The position numbers were made by a program, and so were the translations under genes. A model generated the notes under the pieces. It did no database searches. It was given only the letters and a program-made list of their open reading frames with translations, and was not told the origin of the DNA. Source: Apodospora peruviana (taxonomy: Eukaryota > Ascomycota > Sordariomycetes > Sordariales > Lasiosphaeriaceae). From it: a stretch of 64,000 bases of DNA. The DNA is taken from the NCBI GenBank assembly GCA_033439685.1, contig JAUEDM010000007.1, forward strand, positions 1,798,001 through 1,862,000. The letters run 5' to 3'. Of the stretch, positions 22,601-33,952 are shown piece by piece (within the stretch, counting starts at the first letter, position 1; every line of letters starts with the position of its first letter).

Positions 22601-24935
22601 TTGTGTGTGGCAAATTGATGAATGTCCGGGTAAGCAATCGGGGACTGTGACCCAAACACCGACGACTGCCGTATCAACCGTATGCAGAGGTCGTAAGGGG
22701 CGGAACCTGCAATTTGCCTATCGTAGGGCTCAAGTTTTGGAATAAGATGCCTGAAGATCTCTGCGCAAAACTCGCGCATGCTCGGGCCAAAGGATTCCAC
22801 AGGAACTGTCTCCAGTTTCTCACAGAGATACATCAGGTCATCCGGCTGCAAGAGGTGGGTTATGCGGATCGTCATTTTTATCAGGGCATCCGATATGCGT
22901 GGATCCTGTGTCGAAGTGACAGTGCGCCAAAGGAGGTCGGTGTGTTCCGGCCTGTATGTACGCGAAACCAGGAGGAAGCCGATAATATTGCTGCTCTCGA
23001 TGGTAACCTCGGGATGGCATTTCGGGCTAAGAATGTAGCCCACGAGCCCCGACCGAAGAAGATATTCAGCGATGCAGGTGAGAAACGGAGGACTCGGCTC
23101 TTCCGACTGCTCGCTGAACCGCCGATGAATGGCAACGAGGTCGATACACATCGCAGTAGCCGCCATGACACGTAGCTGCATCTGGCTTGACATTATAAGC
23201 CTCGCGTGGATCTTGAATTTCCAGAGATAAGACATGGCGTCTGGTATGTTGTTAGGGGGTATCGCCGGATGGACCTGGCGATGATCCCTAATGACCTCCG
23301 ATGGCACGATATGATCCGCAGCGAGACATGCTTGATATATTTCTGTCAGTGCATTGAGAAGATGCGATGCTCCCTCATAGGATAGGTGGTTGACGTGTTT
23401 CTCCACGATGTTTTCAAGGACTGTAGCCATGGTAGTGTAAAAGCCGTATCCCTGGAGAACCCTGTCTCGAGCATGCTGGACGCCCGGGGAGTTAGGACTA
23501 TGCAGTTTCTGGGCATTATACTGCACGACGTTGGATGCAAGCACAGACAGATATGCCAGCTGGTCGGTGAGCTTCGGAAACCGAGAAACGAGTTCCGAGT
23601 CAAGGAGAGCGAGTTGCGTGAGGTACGTCAGCGAACCGCCCTGGGCGTTGCCGTGATAGCTCTGAAAGCTCTCAAGGATCTCCGCCACCTCTGTGGCGTA
23701 GCTCCAGTCATCGTCCACGTTGGCATTAAACTGTGCCGAGGCATGGAATGTGCTCTCATCCCCACGGGTGAGAAGGCCAAGGGCTTGAACATAAAAGGGG
23801 GACGCCAAATCCGGCAGTCGTGACTGATCTGTCGAGAATTGCAATGACTTAAAATCAAGCTCGATAAAAAAAGCCGCCAACCTCGCAAAAGCCTTGTAGA
23901 AGCGAAAGATCTCGTGTCGCGTCACTTGCGGGTAAGGCAACCTACGTCAAATCGTTAGAGATGAGAGTTGTGTACAGGACATTTGGGGGGAGCTGTGGTC
24001 TTACTTTCGGTTGATCATGAACAAAACCAAGTCAGGTAGGCTCTGCCAGGTCTCACGGTGTTCAAGGTACGAGTCCGCGATCTTGCGATATGGGGCACCC
24101 TCGACAAAGAGAAGGTAGTTGTCGATCCAATCGGCAATGTCCCGACTAACTGAAGCATCTACTATAGGTCAGTGGGGGCCCTTAGTCAACCAATACCGGA
24201 GGGGAGCAAAAACTTACGGGTAACAAGATAGGGTGTTAACCTGTTGACAATATCAAGAGAAGTCTCGGCGGTCTCACGGAAAGGAAAGTCTCCCGAAGGA
24301 TCATGTATCAGAGAGCGCGGTAGACTTTCCAAGATAGTCAATTCAGGCTCGCCAGCACCAAATTCAACGTCCTCGTCGGGTTGAACCGAGACAATCTCCA
24401 CAGGGGGACTACTGCCATCCGAATTCACCGACACAGAGGTGTCGAGAACTGTATCTTGCCGCGACATATCGGTCTCGGATTCCTCGACGCTGATCTTGAC
24501 ATCATCTACGAAGGCGAATGGCTCGGAAGCGGGAGTCGGGCTCCCGGACGTGGACGGAGAGGAGGGAATGGGGTCGAGCGGGCGGGAGGGTGTCCGCACG
24601 TTTATTGTTACGCGGCTCGATCGCGGGCCCGACGGCGGTTGTGGGTGAAGGTCAAGGTCGAGTGGCTGCTGTTCGGGGGTTGTGGGAATGGTGCGGTCGA
24701 CCTTGTCAATCTTCATGGCGGAGGCGGAGTCGTTGCTCGCCTTCGGACCCTCGTCGACGGCGGGGGGGGACTCGACGGTCTCGACTGATCGACTTCTGGA
24801 AGCGCCGCTGGCTGATGTGCGTCGTCGCTTCCGCGATGAGATATCGCTGTCGTCAAAAGGGTTGGGGCGGGTTGAGCAGGGCTCAGACGAGACAGCACGT
24901 TCTCTCGAGTCGTCGGCCTCCGAAGGTTGAGCCAT
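16607..24935 (-). CDS. giant ubiquitin-specific protease (USP34/USP9X-like deubiquitinase)
   Basis: Nine exons are predicted: 24218-24935, 24005-24161, 21211-23941, 20447-21156, 20165-20393, 19996-20108, 19731-19939, 16775-19675 and 16607-16701. All junctions keep frame and have GT-AG ends; the product is about 2620 residues. The N-terminal 240 residues are disordered and Ser/Pro/Glu-rich (MAQPSEADDSRERAVSS). A long alpha-helical repeat region follows. The USP catalytic core begins near residue 1645: Cys box GYAGLKNLSNTCYLNSL (nucleophile Cys about 1655), QMDVDEFYNLLFDRW, a KCSTC zinc-type motif, and the His box GTSESGHYYSYVRE (His about 1906), with WVEFNDENV supplying the third catalytic residue. 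All catalytic residues are present. About 600 further helical residues follow the core, as in fungal USP34-type enzymes. It should remove ubiquitin from protein substrates; the substrates are unknown. Confidence 0.9.
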
Positions 24936-27715
24936 CTGACTTGTGCAAAGGGAATCGGCGGGAAGGCTGCTGCTCTAGCTCCAGCGATGGGGCAGCTCCG
25001 CTCGAGGAAGCTCGGCGACAGCTTCTTGATCTCCCTGTTAGCATGTGTGGTCCCTGACCCAGTATTAACCTAAGGTATCGGATGGCCAGGTCTTATAATA
25101 TGAAGTGGGGGAGGGGAGCATCAGAGGCCAAAGCACGGACGACAGGCTGCCGAATGGAGAATGGAGCTTTGCACTTTTGCAGGAGCCGAAGCCTTGAAAG
25201 CTGGGATGGGGAAGGGGGAGAATGGAGGGGTGGCCACAAGGCTGCCAATGAAGCGGGACGGGATGCGCGGTGCGCCAAGCGGCAGACGACGACAATGCAA
25301 GAGCCAGGCCAGCAAGAAAAATACCAGATAAAATAAATACCACGACAACTGGTGCACGTCGATCTCGTCTTCTCTTCTCCTGTCTCTTACTACCGCTTCC
25401 CTGCTTGCTTTGGATTCTGCTTTTCGGCTTGGACCCTGGACCCGGGTATATGAGAGATGCAATAATAAGCGGGAGAGTTTGTTTGATGGTTTGCTGGATG
25501 CTAGAACTAGAGGCTGCAAGCGATAATGCTGCTAGTGCTAATGGTGGAGTGTAGTCTGAAGCAAGGGGAGATGGAAGATGTGCGTTGGAGTAGTACCACC
25601 GGAGGGCAGACACGCGGGCTGCGAAGTAGTGGGACGGGACCCCGTCACTCACTACGGCCAGGCTGGGCACCTCGAGCTGTGACGGCAAGGACCGGGTGAG
25701 GTGGACTGGACTTCTTTTCGCGACTGCGAACTACCGTAGACTTAGGTGGCCGTGCAGTGGATTGATAGGTGAAAGATGCAACTTTGAACAGGGTGAGGAC
25801 CTAAGAGAGCGCCGCTGCGGACGAGCGACGATGCAGAACTTACCGGCAGTTTGCAATGGTCCTTCACGTCGAAGCTGTAAAGCAATTACACGGCATCAAC
25901 GTGAAGCTCGTAGATCCCATCCAAAGGACCAAGTCGTGTAGGATGTCGGCGAGTCGGTTATCACGGACGTACCGTTGCGAGTTGAGAATGCCCCGAATCG
26001 TGAGGGGTGGATGGTGATGACTTTGGCGGGGAACGGGGCACCAGCTAGGCGTGACCCCAGCAGAGGTGGGGCCAATGGCTCATCAGCCTTTCAGGCAACA
26101 CAGCTGTAAGTGGGGCTATTCGGAACTCCTCAAGCTTCGTCTGAGCTTCGAGTGAATCAGCAAGATAAAATTCCGAGGATATGTTCCATAGGATATGCTC
26201 CATATCTTCGACACAAGCGAGACATACCTGTCAATATATTTGATCTTGACTTTAAAAGCTGCCTGCGAGTGATACGGTGAATATCGTAGCTAAGGGCTTT
26301 GACAGGATCTCATCATGTCCCGGTTTCCGTCTCTATCAAGCACGAACGGGCAGTCCGAGTTCGAGTGTCTTATATGAATGCTAACCCTAGGTACCTACCT
26401 GACCTGCTTGGACCTAGGCACGCCAGGGCACGTGCTAAATAGGTAAACTGTGAGCTTGTGAAAGCCTCAATTGCCCCGTTGCTCAAGTCATTCCGCTTTA
26501 CTTGCTCACCCAGTCCAGATTGTCAGTGTCATTGATTTTCACATACCTGCAGTACACAACCTGAAGGTTTGTTAGCGTGGGACTTTGCTCCACAGTACAG
26601 GTCATTCATTACCTAGGTACCTTAGCTTTTTGCTCCCTGTTCCAATCCGCTGCAAGTACCAACCTAACAAACTTTCTAGGGGGGATTGTAAGGTACCTGG
26701 TAGTGTTGGACTCTAAGCCACAGTCCGTCCGTCGTCGTTGCGGCCGTCCGGATTGCGTTATCGCCCTCCAGTCCAGTTGCATAGGTACCTAGGTACGGTT
26801 CCATCAGCTCGGTTGGCGTGTGTCTGACTTCCCTTATTATTGCGAGTCTGAGGTGGGACGGGATCTACTGTAGGAGCTTGGGTACCTCTAACAGCCGAAA
26901 TGCGGCACACCCTGGAACTTGGAAGAGCACTGCAGCCGTGGACCGGTGGATCGCTCATCGCTGGCCCGCTCGATGGATCAGCCTCCTTACGCTATCCGAC
27001 GGGATCTTTGCCCCCCTGTCCGCATCGCCATCTTCTGAGCTAAGACGTCACCACGGAATATTTACAATACACGACAGAGCACTCGCTCCCCGGATACGCA
27101 CAGTTGATGCACACACGTGCACATGCCAGAAAGGTCGAGATTGATGAGGCTGAAATTTTGACGGGGGGCCCGGGGTAACAAGGACATCGGTGACACAGCC
27201 GTCGGAATGACTCCTGGGAAAGGGTTAGTAGATAACCGGTTGACGCAACTTGAATCCTTGAATCGAGACAACCGGGTCTGCCGAACTCGACTTGCTTCAA
27301 TCAGCACCACCTCAACCAATTTCCCTAGGATAAATCATATATTAATGTCTTAGGTGTCCGTAGATTTATTATACACTAATACAATAAAGTAGCTTCTATG
27401 ACTGGAACGTTCGGGTATTCGTAAGTAACGGGGTCTGATCTTTGTTCCCCACACATCCCGCCCGACGTTCTGGTAACGACAGGGGGGAGATTTTGGAGAA
27501 AAGAAGAACCCTTGAATTTGGGGGCTGCCAAGACCTCCAACGTCACCTCTTGTAATCCGTAACACCTATCGAAATAATTTAAGAATTTAACAACAACAAA
27601 ATCAGCTAGATTTCTCTCCATTGGCAAATTCCAGGTACCAATAGTTTCTTCTTTGCGCAATTGATCACTTCATTTCTACTACCCCCGCCCGTACTTACCG
27701 CATACCGCCACAACC
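24936..27715. other. 2.8 kb divergent intergenic region (deubiquitinase/POP3)
   Basis: Promoters of the deubiquitinase gene (-) and POP3 (+) must lie here. A 207-codon minus-strand frame at 25065-25688 is Ser/Pro/Leu-rich and featureless; I treat it as chance sequence or leader. The interval 26381-26886 is dense in TACCTAGG/GGTACC-type palindromic words. No RNA gene was recognised. Confidence 0.5.
26381..26886. repeat. cluster of CCTAGG/GGTACC palindromic words
   Basis: CTAGGTACCTA-like words occur at about 26387-26399, 26411-26417, 26611-26622, 26691-26698, 26780-26795 and 26880-26886. Similar words recur elsewhere in intergenic DNA (for example 34706-34735 and 60507-60515), but not in the exons I read. 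Confidence 0.6.
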
Positions 27716-28604
27716 ATGGATCGCAAAAAGATAGTCCACCGACTGGACACCCCCTATTCGACAATCGAATGGTTAGTTTCCCGGATCCCTTTCCTGCGCG
27801 TCATGTGCTTACACCTATACCCAGGCCATTAATCAGCCCAGATGATCAAGATGTCATTCTTGAGCTTCTGTGCCGGTACGTCTTGTCTGCCACATTTCCG
27901 AGGCAAAGCTCACAGTTCCTGTGGCTGTTTCACTAGGGCCGGAGAGTGAGCTGGTTACAGTCTAACTTCTCAGTCACAGGCTCCTTTCTCCCCTTGGATT
28001 ACACCGAATGTCTTTCATTACCCCATCAAAGGGAAAGCGGAAACGAGCTCACAAGCAAAACAATCGAGAAAATACGGGATCGGCATCGTCGGTCCCACCC
28101 GTTCCGGAACTGGCTGGATATGTTGATGTCGGGCTGGCAAATATCTCCCGGAACTTACAGGACATGTCTGCCAACAAGGGAGCTGCACCAGAGAGTGAGA
28201 AACCTGGAACGGTCGGTGGGAAATCACCATACTGTATAGTCTTTGTGGCTCGGTCGGGCCAGTCGTCCGCCTTCCATTGTCATTTTCTCCAGATGGTCGC
28301 TCTGGCTTCCCAGGCGCAGCCTCCGGATCGGACTGTCAGACTGGTGGGCCTCTCGAAGCCGTGCGAAGACCGCCTCAGCGCGGCTCTTGGGATCCCCAGA
28401 GCTTCTAGCATTGCTTTACGAGAGGACGCGCCGCAAGCCAAAGGACTTGTTGATTTTGTGCGGGAGCATGTACGCCCGGTCGAGGCCGCCTGGCTTCGAG
28501 AAGCGCGGTCCGGTCAGTTTCGTGAGACCAACATCGAAGCTGTGCAGACCAAAGTCGGATCTAAGAAGGCAGGGCCTTCGCAGCCAGGAAATAAAACCGA
28601 ATGA
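27716..28604 (+). CDS. pop3: RNase P/MRP protein subunit POP3
   Basis: Three exons are predicted: 27716-27771, 27825-27875 and 27980-28604 (introns of 53 and 104 nt, both GT-AG). They encode 243 residues. The start MDRKKIVHRLDTPYSTIEWP and the following ISPDDQDVILELLCRLLSPLG match filamentous-fungal POP3 proteins. A basic linker TPSKGKRKRAHKQ follows. The C-terminal half has the conserved segments YVDVGLANISRNLQDM, CIVFVARSGQSSAFHCHFLQ, VRLVGLSKPCEDRLSAALGI and QAKGLVDFVREHVRPVEAAW, an L7Ae-like fold in this family. POP3 is an RNA-binding subunit of nuclear RNase P and RNase MRP, which process tRNA 5' ends and pre-rRNA. The very short first two exons would be missed by simple frame calling, but the protein continuity across both junctions supports them. 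Confidence 0.88.
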
Positions 28605-29412
28605 TGCGTGCTCATAGCCACCAAGTTTTTGGCTTGAGAATAGCCCATCTTTCTCTTTGATGCTCTACCCTGGTCCGTGTATGCAGGCAGTCACGGCTAT
28701 CTGAAAGGTGCATATGTCGCCCATTTACTCTGATTCGTTTTGCTTCGTTTTTGCTTTTTCTTGTCCGTGGTCAATGTAATGGCGTTCCTTTAAGCTTGTT
28801 GACCCGACTGGCACTTTCACTTCTGGATCGCATACCACGTATGCTGTCCATTGCCTAAGGTAGGTAGGTATCTCAGACTACCAAGGTGGGAGGTAGTAGT
28901 TGGGGGCTCCATCCGTTTCTTCATCTTCAACTTCACTTCAAACCGCATCAAACTTTCTAGCCATTTCTTGTCGACAAACTCGGGCGCGGGCGCTGTGCTC
29001 GCACCGGAAAAGCAGGTACCTGAGGCATCCATAACCTTCCTTGGTCCGTGAGGAAGGGGCTCCTCCTGCCTCCCGTCCTTCCCGTTGACAAAATCTTCAC
29101 TAGAAGGGGGTCCTTCCAATTCCACTACCTTCCGTGCCCCTCGTCTCGACTTCGGTCTCTCCCGTCGTCTTTGCACCGGTGATTCCTACATCTGCGTACC
29201 TACTGCACTCAACACTGCCCCTCTCAAGCCATAGGAGTCTTCCCTGCGGTCATCTATTCTTGTCCAGCTCATTTCTCTCATCTACCACCTCTTCGCAAAT
29301 CAAGGCACCGGGAACAATTGGAAGAGGTGCCAGGTTACACTGCCAACCATCTCCCGACCTCTGCACCGTATTTGTGCGTTACTGTGGAAAAACATACCCA
29401 AAAAGCGACAAG
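28605..29412. promoter_or_regulatory. intergenic/promoter region upstream of unknown gene
   Basis: These 808 bp lie between POP3 and the next co-oriented gene. The frame of the downstream gene stays open from about 29134 to its ATG at 29413 but contains no earlier ATG, so it should be leader. No other element is clear. Confidence 0.5.
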
Positions 29413-30934
29413 ATGGACAAGAAAGTGTCTGCCGAGGAACAGCTCAAGTTGGCCCGTGAACTCCAGCAATCCTTTCGCTCCAGCGGTACCCATCGCGGAG
29501 GAGCAGAAAACGGCTCTGGACGATCTAGCGGTAATAAAAACCGTCGTGGCGGCGGTAATGGTGCTGGAGGGAGGCCCCAGCCACCGGTACCTGCCTATGC
29601 TCCAGCTCGACGGGCGCCCACTGGCAGTTTCCAACCGCCCGCCCCTACTTTCGGTAAGTATTGCGTCCTCGCGTATGAGCATTGAAGAATAAACCATGTT
29701 CAAGCTGCCCGACGATTGCTAATTCTATTACAGCTACTCAACGAACTATCCCACCGTCGCAGCTCTACCCAGCTGCAAGGAGAGCTGGCTCTGGCGTCAC
29801 TGGTTTCTCTCGCACCCCTCTTGCAGCTACGCAGAACTTGCCACCCCAGCCTAAGCCGCCTGCGACCCGGAAGATCACCGCTTTGGGACACCGTCAGGAA
29901 TTCGAGAGACTCGCCGGCCTTGGTCAGGCCACGAAGCCGGAGGCCAAGAATGCGCCGAATGAGACCCAGCATCAGAACACAACGTCTCAAGTCAAGCTTC
30001 CTCGCGCTTCAAGCGCTGCTGCCATCGATCAATCCCCCCCTGTTAGCATGCGCTACCAAGACGAGAAGCTTCACCCCAAGGCTCAGGCCAAAGCCCAGCC
30101 TCTAGTTCAACCTCCGGTTCAGTCTACGGTTTTCTCGAACAATGCAGTCGCTTCCAATATTGTCGATAAGACTTCAGCTCCCGCAATCGTCTACTATCAG
30201 GACAAGAAGACTCAGTCTCAAGCTAAGCCCCGAGTTGCCACGGGCAATGTAGGTGCATACTCAGCTCCTGTAATCACCTACTACCAGCAGGAAAAACCCA
30301 AGGCTCCAGACTCGGCTCCTGTAATCATCTATTACCAGGAGGAGAAGCCCAAGAGTTTGGTCAAGCCTGCGGTTGCTTCTGAATTTACCTTCAACTTTGG
30401 GGTGCCAAGTGGAAATTCTGGTGCCGCCCCTGCTGGAACACGCAGTGGCCCATCGATATTTGGCCCAGTTACCGACCGAGGTGTGCAGCTAGTCAAATTG
30501 AGATATGCTCAAAACGCTAACGTCTAATAGTCAAGCCGAAGGAGTTGTTCTCGGAGTCTACGCCTCCGAAATTAGTTAACGACAATCTGATGGATTTGGA
30601 TACCGAGTCGCCCCCAGTCACACGATATCCTGTGCTGGATACACCCAAGAGCAAAACTAATCTGAATACCAACCGTATGGGTTCTGCCACCAACAATGAA
30701 GGCCTCATGAAGTCTAGATGGGCCGATCCGTTCGTCCAGATGCAGAAAGGAGGACAGCTTCCATGGACCAATCCCGGCCGCCAGGTGCGGGAAACAGCCG
30801 CATGGGCTAATAAGCTCCCCTCGGTGCGGACAGTACAAGAGTCATCGCATACTGTCACTGAGAAAACGAAGTCTAGCTCCACGGGACACGGCCACCCGGC
30901 TCCTACTGAGGATAGCGTTCCTTGGCTACTCTAG
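29413..30934 (+). CDS. unrecognised low-complexity protein with repeated SAPVIxYYQ motifs
   Basis: Three exons are predicted: 29413-29653, 29734-30480 and 30531-30934. The introns are 80 nt (GTAAGT to TTACAG) and 50 nt (GTGTGC, branch GCTAAC, AATAG). The product is 463 residues. The start MDKKVSAEEQLKLARELQQS has a good context (AAGATGG) and is the first ATG in the frame. Residues about 20-85 are Gly/Arg/Asn/Pro-rich. The centre has imperfect repeats: SAPAIVYYQDKK, SAPVITYYQQEKPK and SAPVIIYYQEEKPK, with a weaker MRYQDEKL copy before them. The C-terminal exon carries conserved-looking short motifs (LMDLDTESPP, SRWADPFVQMQKGGQLPWTN, WANKLPSVRT, terminal DSVPWLL). No known domain, signal peptide or membrane segment is seen. 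It is probably an intrinsically disordered interaction protein; the function is unknown. Confidence 0.75.
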
Positions 30935-32242
30935 ACGGTGCGCCGCAAGTGAGACTCATCGCAAACTCTGGATGAAGAATCTCGAGCAGCATGTCTGTCC
31001 GCCCTATGGCATGCGTCGTACCGTAACAGCTTTGGTCGATTGTTATCTACTGTATGACTCTCGCTAGCCCATCTTAATCTGTGTGGTATATTTCTGAGGG
31101 CTCAGGACTGGGCAACATATCTGCACTTTTTGAGAGCGAAAGGAACTGGCTGAGGGTGGTCAGACACCACATCTTATAGGGGTGAGATCTCTCTAATTGA
31201 TGGAGATGAAAGAGGGGTGGTTATACATCTCAATGAGGTCCTCTTATCACGGTTGTGCCCCGAAGTTCAACCGTGTTCACCACTGTAAGTAGGCAATCGT
31301 ACAAAACACTACAGCCCACTACCCCATAGCACCCAGTCATCTAACCTGATATAGGAATATAATATGTGAGCGTTTTGTATGAAGATGGGAAGAACAGCAT
31401 GCTTTGAGTTTTAAGCATGGATCTGGACGGATGTGGACTTACGATGTTCCTTCGTGGGTCTCAAGATCCGAAGACCGAAAGGAGAAGAGCATATAATGCC
31501 TGTGTTTACTGCTTTATGTGTTTCGGGGGCCTGGGCTTGTTCTTGTTCTGGTCAGTTGGGCTCTATTCTGCTGTTGTAATCATTAAAAACAGATGGTTCT
31601 AGGGTTGTAAGTGGTATACGACTCATGTACTACCAAGGGACTTTCTGACTCTATTTGTTTATTCATTCTGCCTTGTGATTCGTTGTCTCGTGTTGCTGTA
31701 CTTCCATCTACGCTTTATCTACGACACATTTGATTTGTGACTTTCAACTCCAAGATCTGAGAGGGTACTGTAAAAAACACATTGTTCTGACTCATTTTCT
31801 GCCTGCCTAGACGCCTGTGTGATGGAGAGGAAGAGTTCACCGTGATCACGTAGGCTGAGTGATGTGATTCCACACACGTTGTTGAGTCGCGATAGATGTC
31901 TCCTTATCTCTTTCTATTCCTCTTGCACGTATTCCAGCGCCTCTTTTTGCGGACGCACAGTACGTCTTAGTTACTGAAAAGAACAACCCCTCCCCCCCCC
32001 CCCCCCCCCCTCGGCCCGTCTATGTCTATGTCTATGTCTAATATAGTTTTACAAAAGCCGGAATAATGCATGCTCTTAATGTCTATATACATACAACAAC
32101 AGATATACAACAATACAAATACAAAAGGAAATTTTAAAAGAAGACCATCTATGATCTGTCTCACCTCCTTGGCGGCACATCACCCCCTTTTTCATCCACC
32201 AACGACACACACACTCACGCCCTCTTGATCTTGGCGAGATCA
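30935..32242. other. convergent intergenic region with C19 tract
   Basis: This 1.3 kb lies between convergent 3' ends. It holds a 19-nt C run, a GTCTAT tandem repeat and otherwise AT-rich spacer. No coding or RNA gene is supported. Confidence 0.6.
31992..32040. repeat. C19 homopolymer followed by GTCTAT tandem repeat
   Basis: Nineteen consecutive C (31992-32010) are followed by almost four GTCTAT units (32018-32040), about 200 bp 3' of the NADH dehydrogenase stop codon. Confidence 0.92.
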
Positions 32243-33952
32243 TTAGAACCGACTGATCCCCCGCCCAAAAAGCCAGGACACAACCCAGTACACCGGCACG
32301 AGGAGTTTGTTGCGCACTGACATCGACTTGGTCAGGTAGGCGCCGCGCCAAAACACCCAGGCAATCCAGCCCTTTAGTTCATCGGCCGAAGACTGATGGA
32401 TGGCCTTCCAGCTACCCAGGTACGTCATGGTGCCCCAGTTGCGGAACTTGAAGGTGGTCTTGTCGACGTCTCCCTTGTTGAGCCGCTTAGCGAGGTGGGT
32501 GGCTTGTTGGGATGCGACCTGAGCAGTCTTGGGTAACGTCTTGTCGTTGGCAATGACAGCGCAGTCGCCGATCACAAAGACGTCGTTCAGGTGGGTGACT
32601 TTTGTGCCGTTGTCGTTGCTGGAGGTGTGCTGCTGCGCACGTAAGAATGCGTCAGTAACCAAGCCGCCTGTCCGGGGGTCTTTGGACAGCCGGCTAATGG
32701 CGGGCTGCTGGTCGACCGGCTCGCGGGGGTCGGCCGCAGTGGCGGGCAGGACGAACTCCTTACCGGCGAGTTTTTGAATCAAGGGGTTGGCCATCAGCCC
32801 CGTGCTCCAGATGACCACACCGGCGCTGACCTCGTCGTCGCCGTACTCCTGGATCTTGATGCGCAGCGCGCCGTGCTCTTTGCCGAGGTGGCCGTCTGCG
32901 GGCCGGATGCGCTGCAGGTGGTGCTGGGTCTTGACCTCGATGCCCTGGCGCGCGAACGTGTCCATGGCGTACTTGGCCAGCGCCTGGTCGAACATGGGCA
33001 GGACCTTCGGCGCGACGTCATACACGGTGATGCGCACGAACTTTAGCAGATCCGGGTAGATGGTTGCGAGGTCGTCGTAGATCAGGTCGTGCAGCTCGGC
33101 CGCGTACTCGATTCCCGTGGGCCCGCCGCCGACGATAGCAAAATGCAAGAGCGCGCGCTTGTCGTCGTCTGTAAGGTGCGGGCGGGTGTCCTGGTGTGAG
33201 TCGTCGGTGCTGCTGCTGGGGTAGGAGCACTGCTCGAAGAGGGAGAGCACTCGTAGACGCAGGCGTCTTGCGTCGCCGATGTCGCGGAGGAAGTGGGCGT
33301 GTTCGCGCACGCCCTCGATGCCGAACGTCTGGGAGTAGGCGCCGCAGGCGATAACGAGCTTGTCGTAGGAGATGTCGAAGATCTCACCTTTTACCTTGGG
33401 GGCTGCTCCGGGCGGGCCGACGGGGTCTGAGGGTACGACGGTTTTGCTGGCTGGGTCGTCGGCGGCGTTGGACTCGACCCGGACGGTCTTGCTGCGGAAG
33501 TCGATATCATCGGCCCAGCCCTGGCAGAAACCGATGCCGGGTAGACGGCGCACAGGCTCCAAGATGGTCCTGAACTCGAGCGTCCCGACGGCGGTGGAGG
33601 CGAGCAGCGGCGTGAAGACAAAGTACGATCGCGGTGAGATGACGACGCGTTCAAACTTGGCCGGGTCCAGAGTCCTTGCGAGGGCATAGCCAGCCCATCC
33701 CGAGCCTAGGATCACGACCCTTTCTTTCTTGGTGTTGTCATCTGTGATGTTGGGTTAGCTAGGTAAGTAGCTGTACCGGAGAAACGAATAGGTCTACTTG
33801 CCCTTTCCAAGTCCTGCGCTAAAACAGCGCCTCGCTGTTGAAGCTAAAGAGTGCTTCTGTAGTACCAGGGGCAGCAAGTGCTGCTGCTGGCCTGACCGGC
33901 CAAAGCGTCTCACGACATGGGGGACAGGCGTATGTATTGGGAGTAGAGCCAT
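32243..33952 (-). CDS. alternative (type II) NADH:ubiquinone oxidoreductase, mitochondrial
   Basis: Two exons are predicted: 33802-33952 and 32243-33741, encoding 549 residues. The frame is kept only if the 60-nt intron is of GC-AG type: donor AGG|GCAAGT, branch GCTAAC, acceptor CACAG. The N-terminal 50 residues are Arg/Ser/His-rich with few acids (MALLPIHTPVPHVVRRFGRS), a typical mitochondrial presequence. A first dinucleotide fold follows (VVILGSGWAGYALA, about residues 59-72; FAD) and a second at about 254-266 (AIVGGGPTGIEYAAELHD; NADH). The FAD motif VFVIGDCA lies further on, and a C-terminal amphipathic membrane-anchoring region ends in VSWLFGRGISRF. The enzyme oxidises NADH without proton pumping, bypassing complex I. 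No EF-hand insertion is visible. Whether it faces matrix or intermembrane space cannot be decided from sequence alone. Confidence 0.92.

Noticed and set aside
25065..25688. 207-codon minus-strand reading frame upstream of the deubiquitinase
   Set aside because: It is Ser/Pro/Leu-rich, lacks any motif, starts in sequence overlapping other frames and lies where promoter or leader is expected.
29134..29412. N-terminal extension of the SAPVIxYYQ protein
   Set aside because: The frame is open but holds no ATG before 29413, so the extension would need a non-ATG start.
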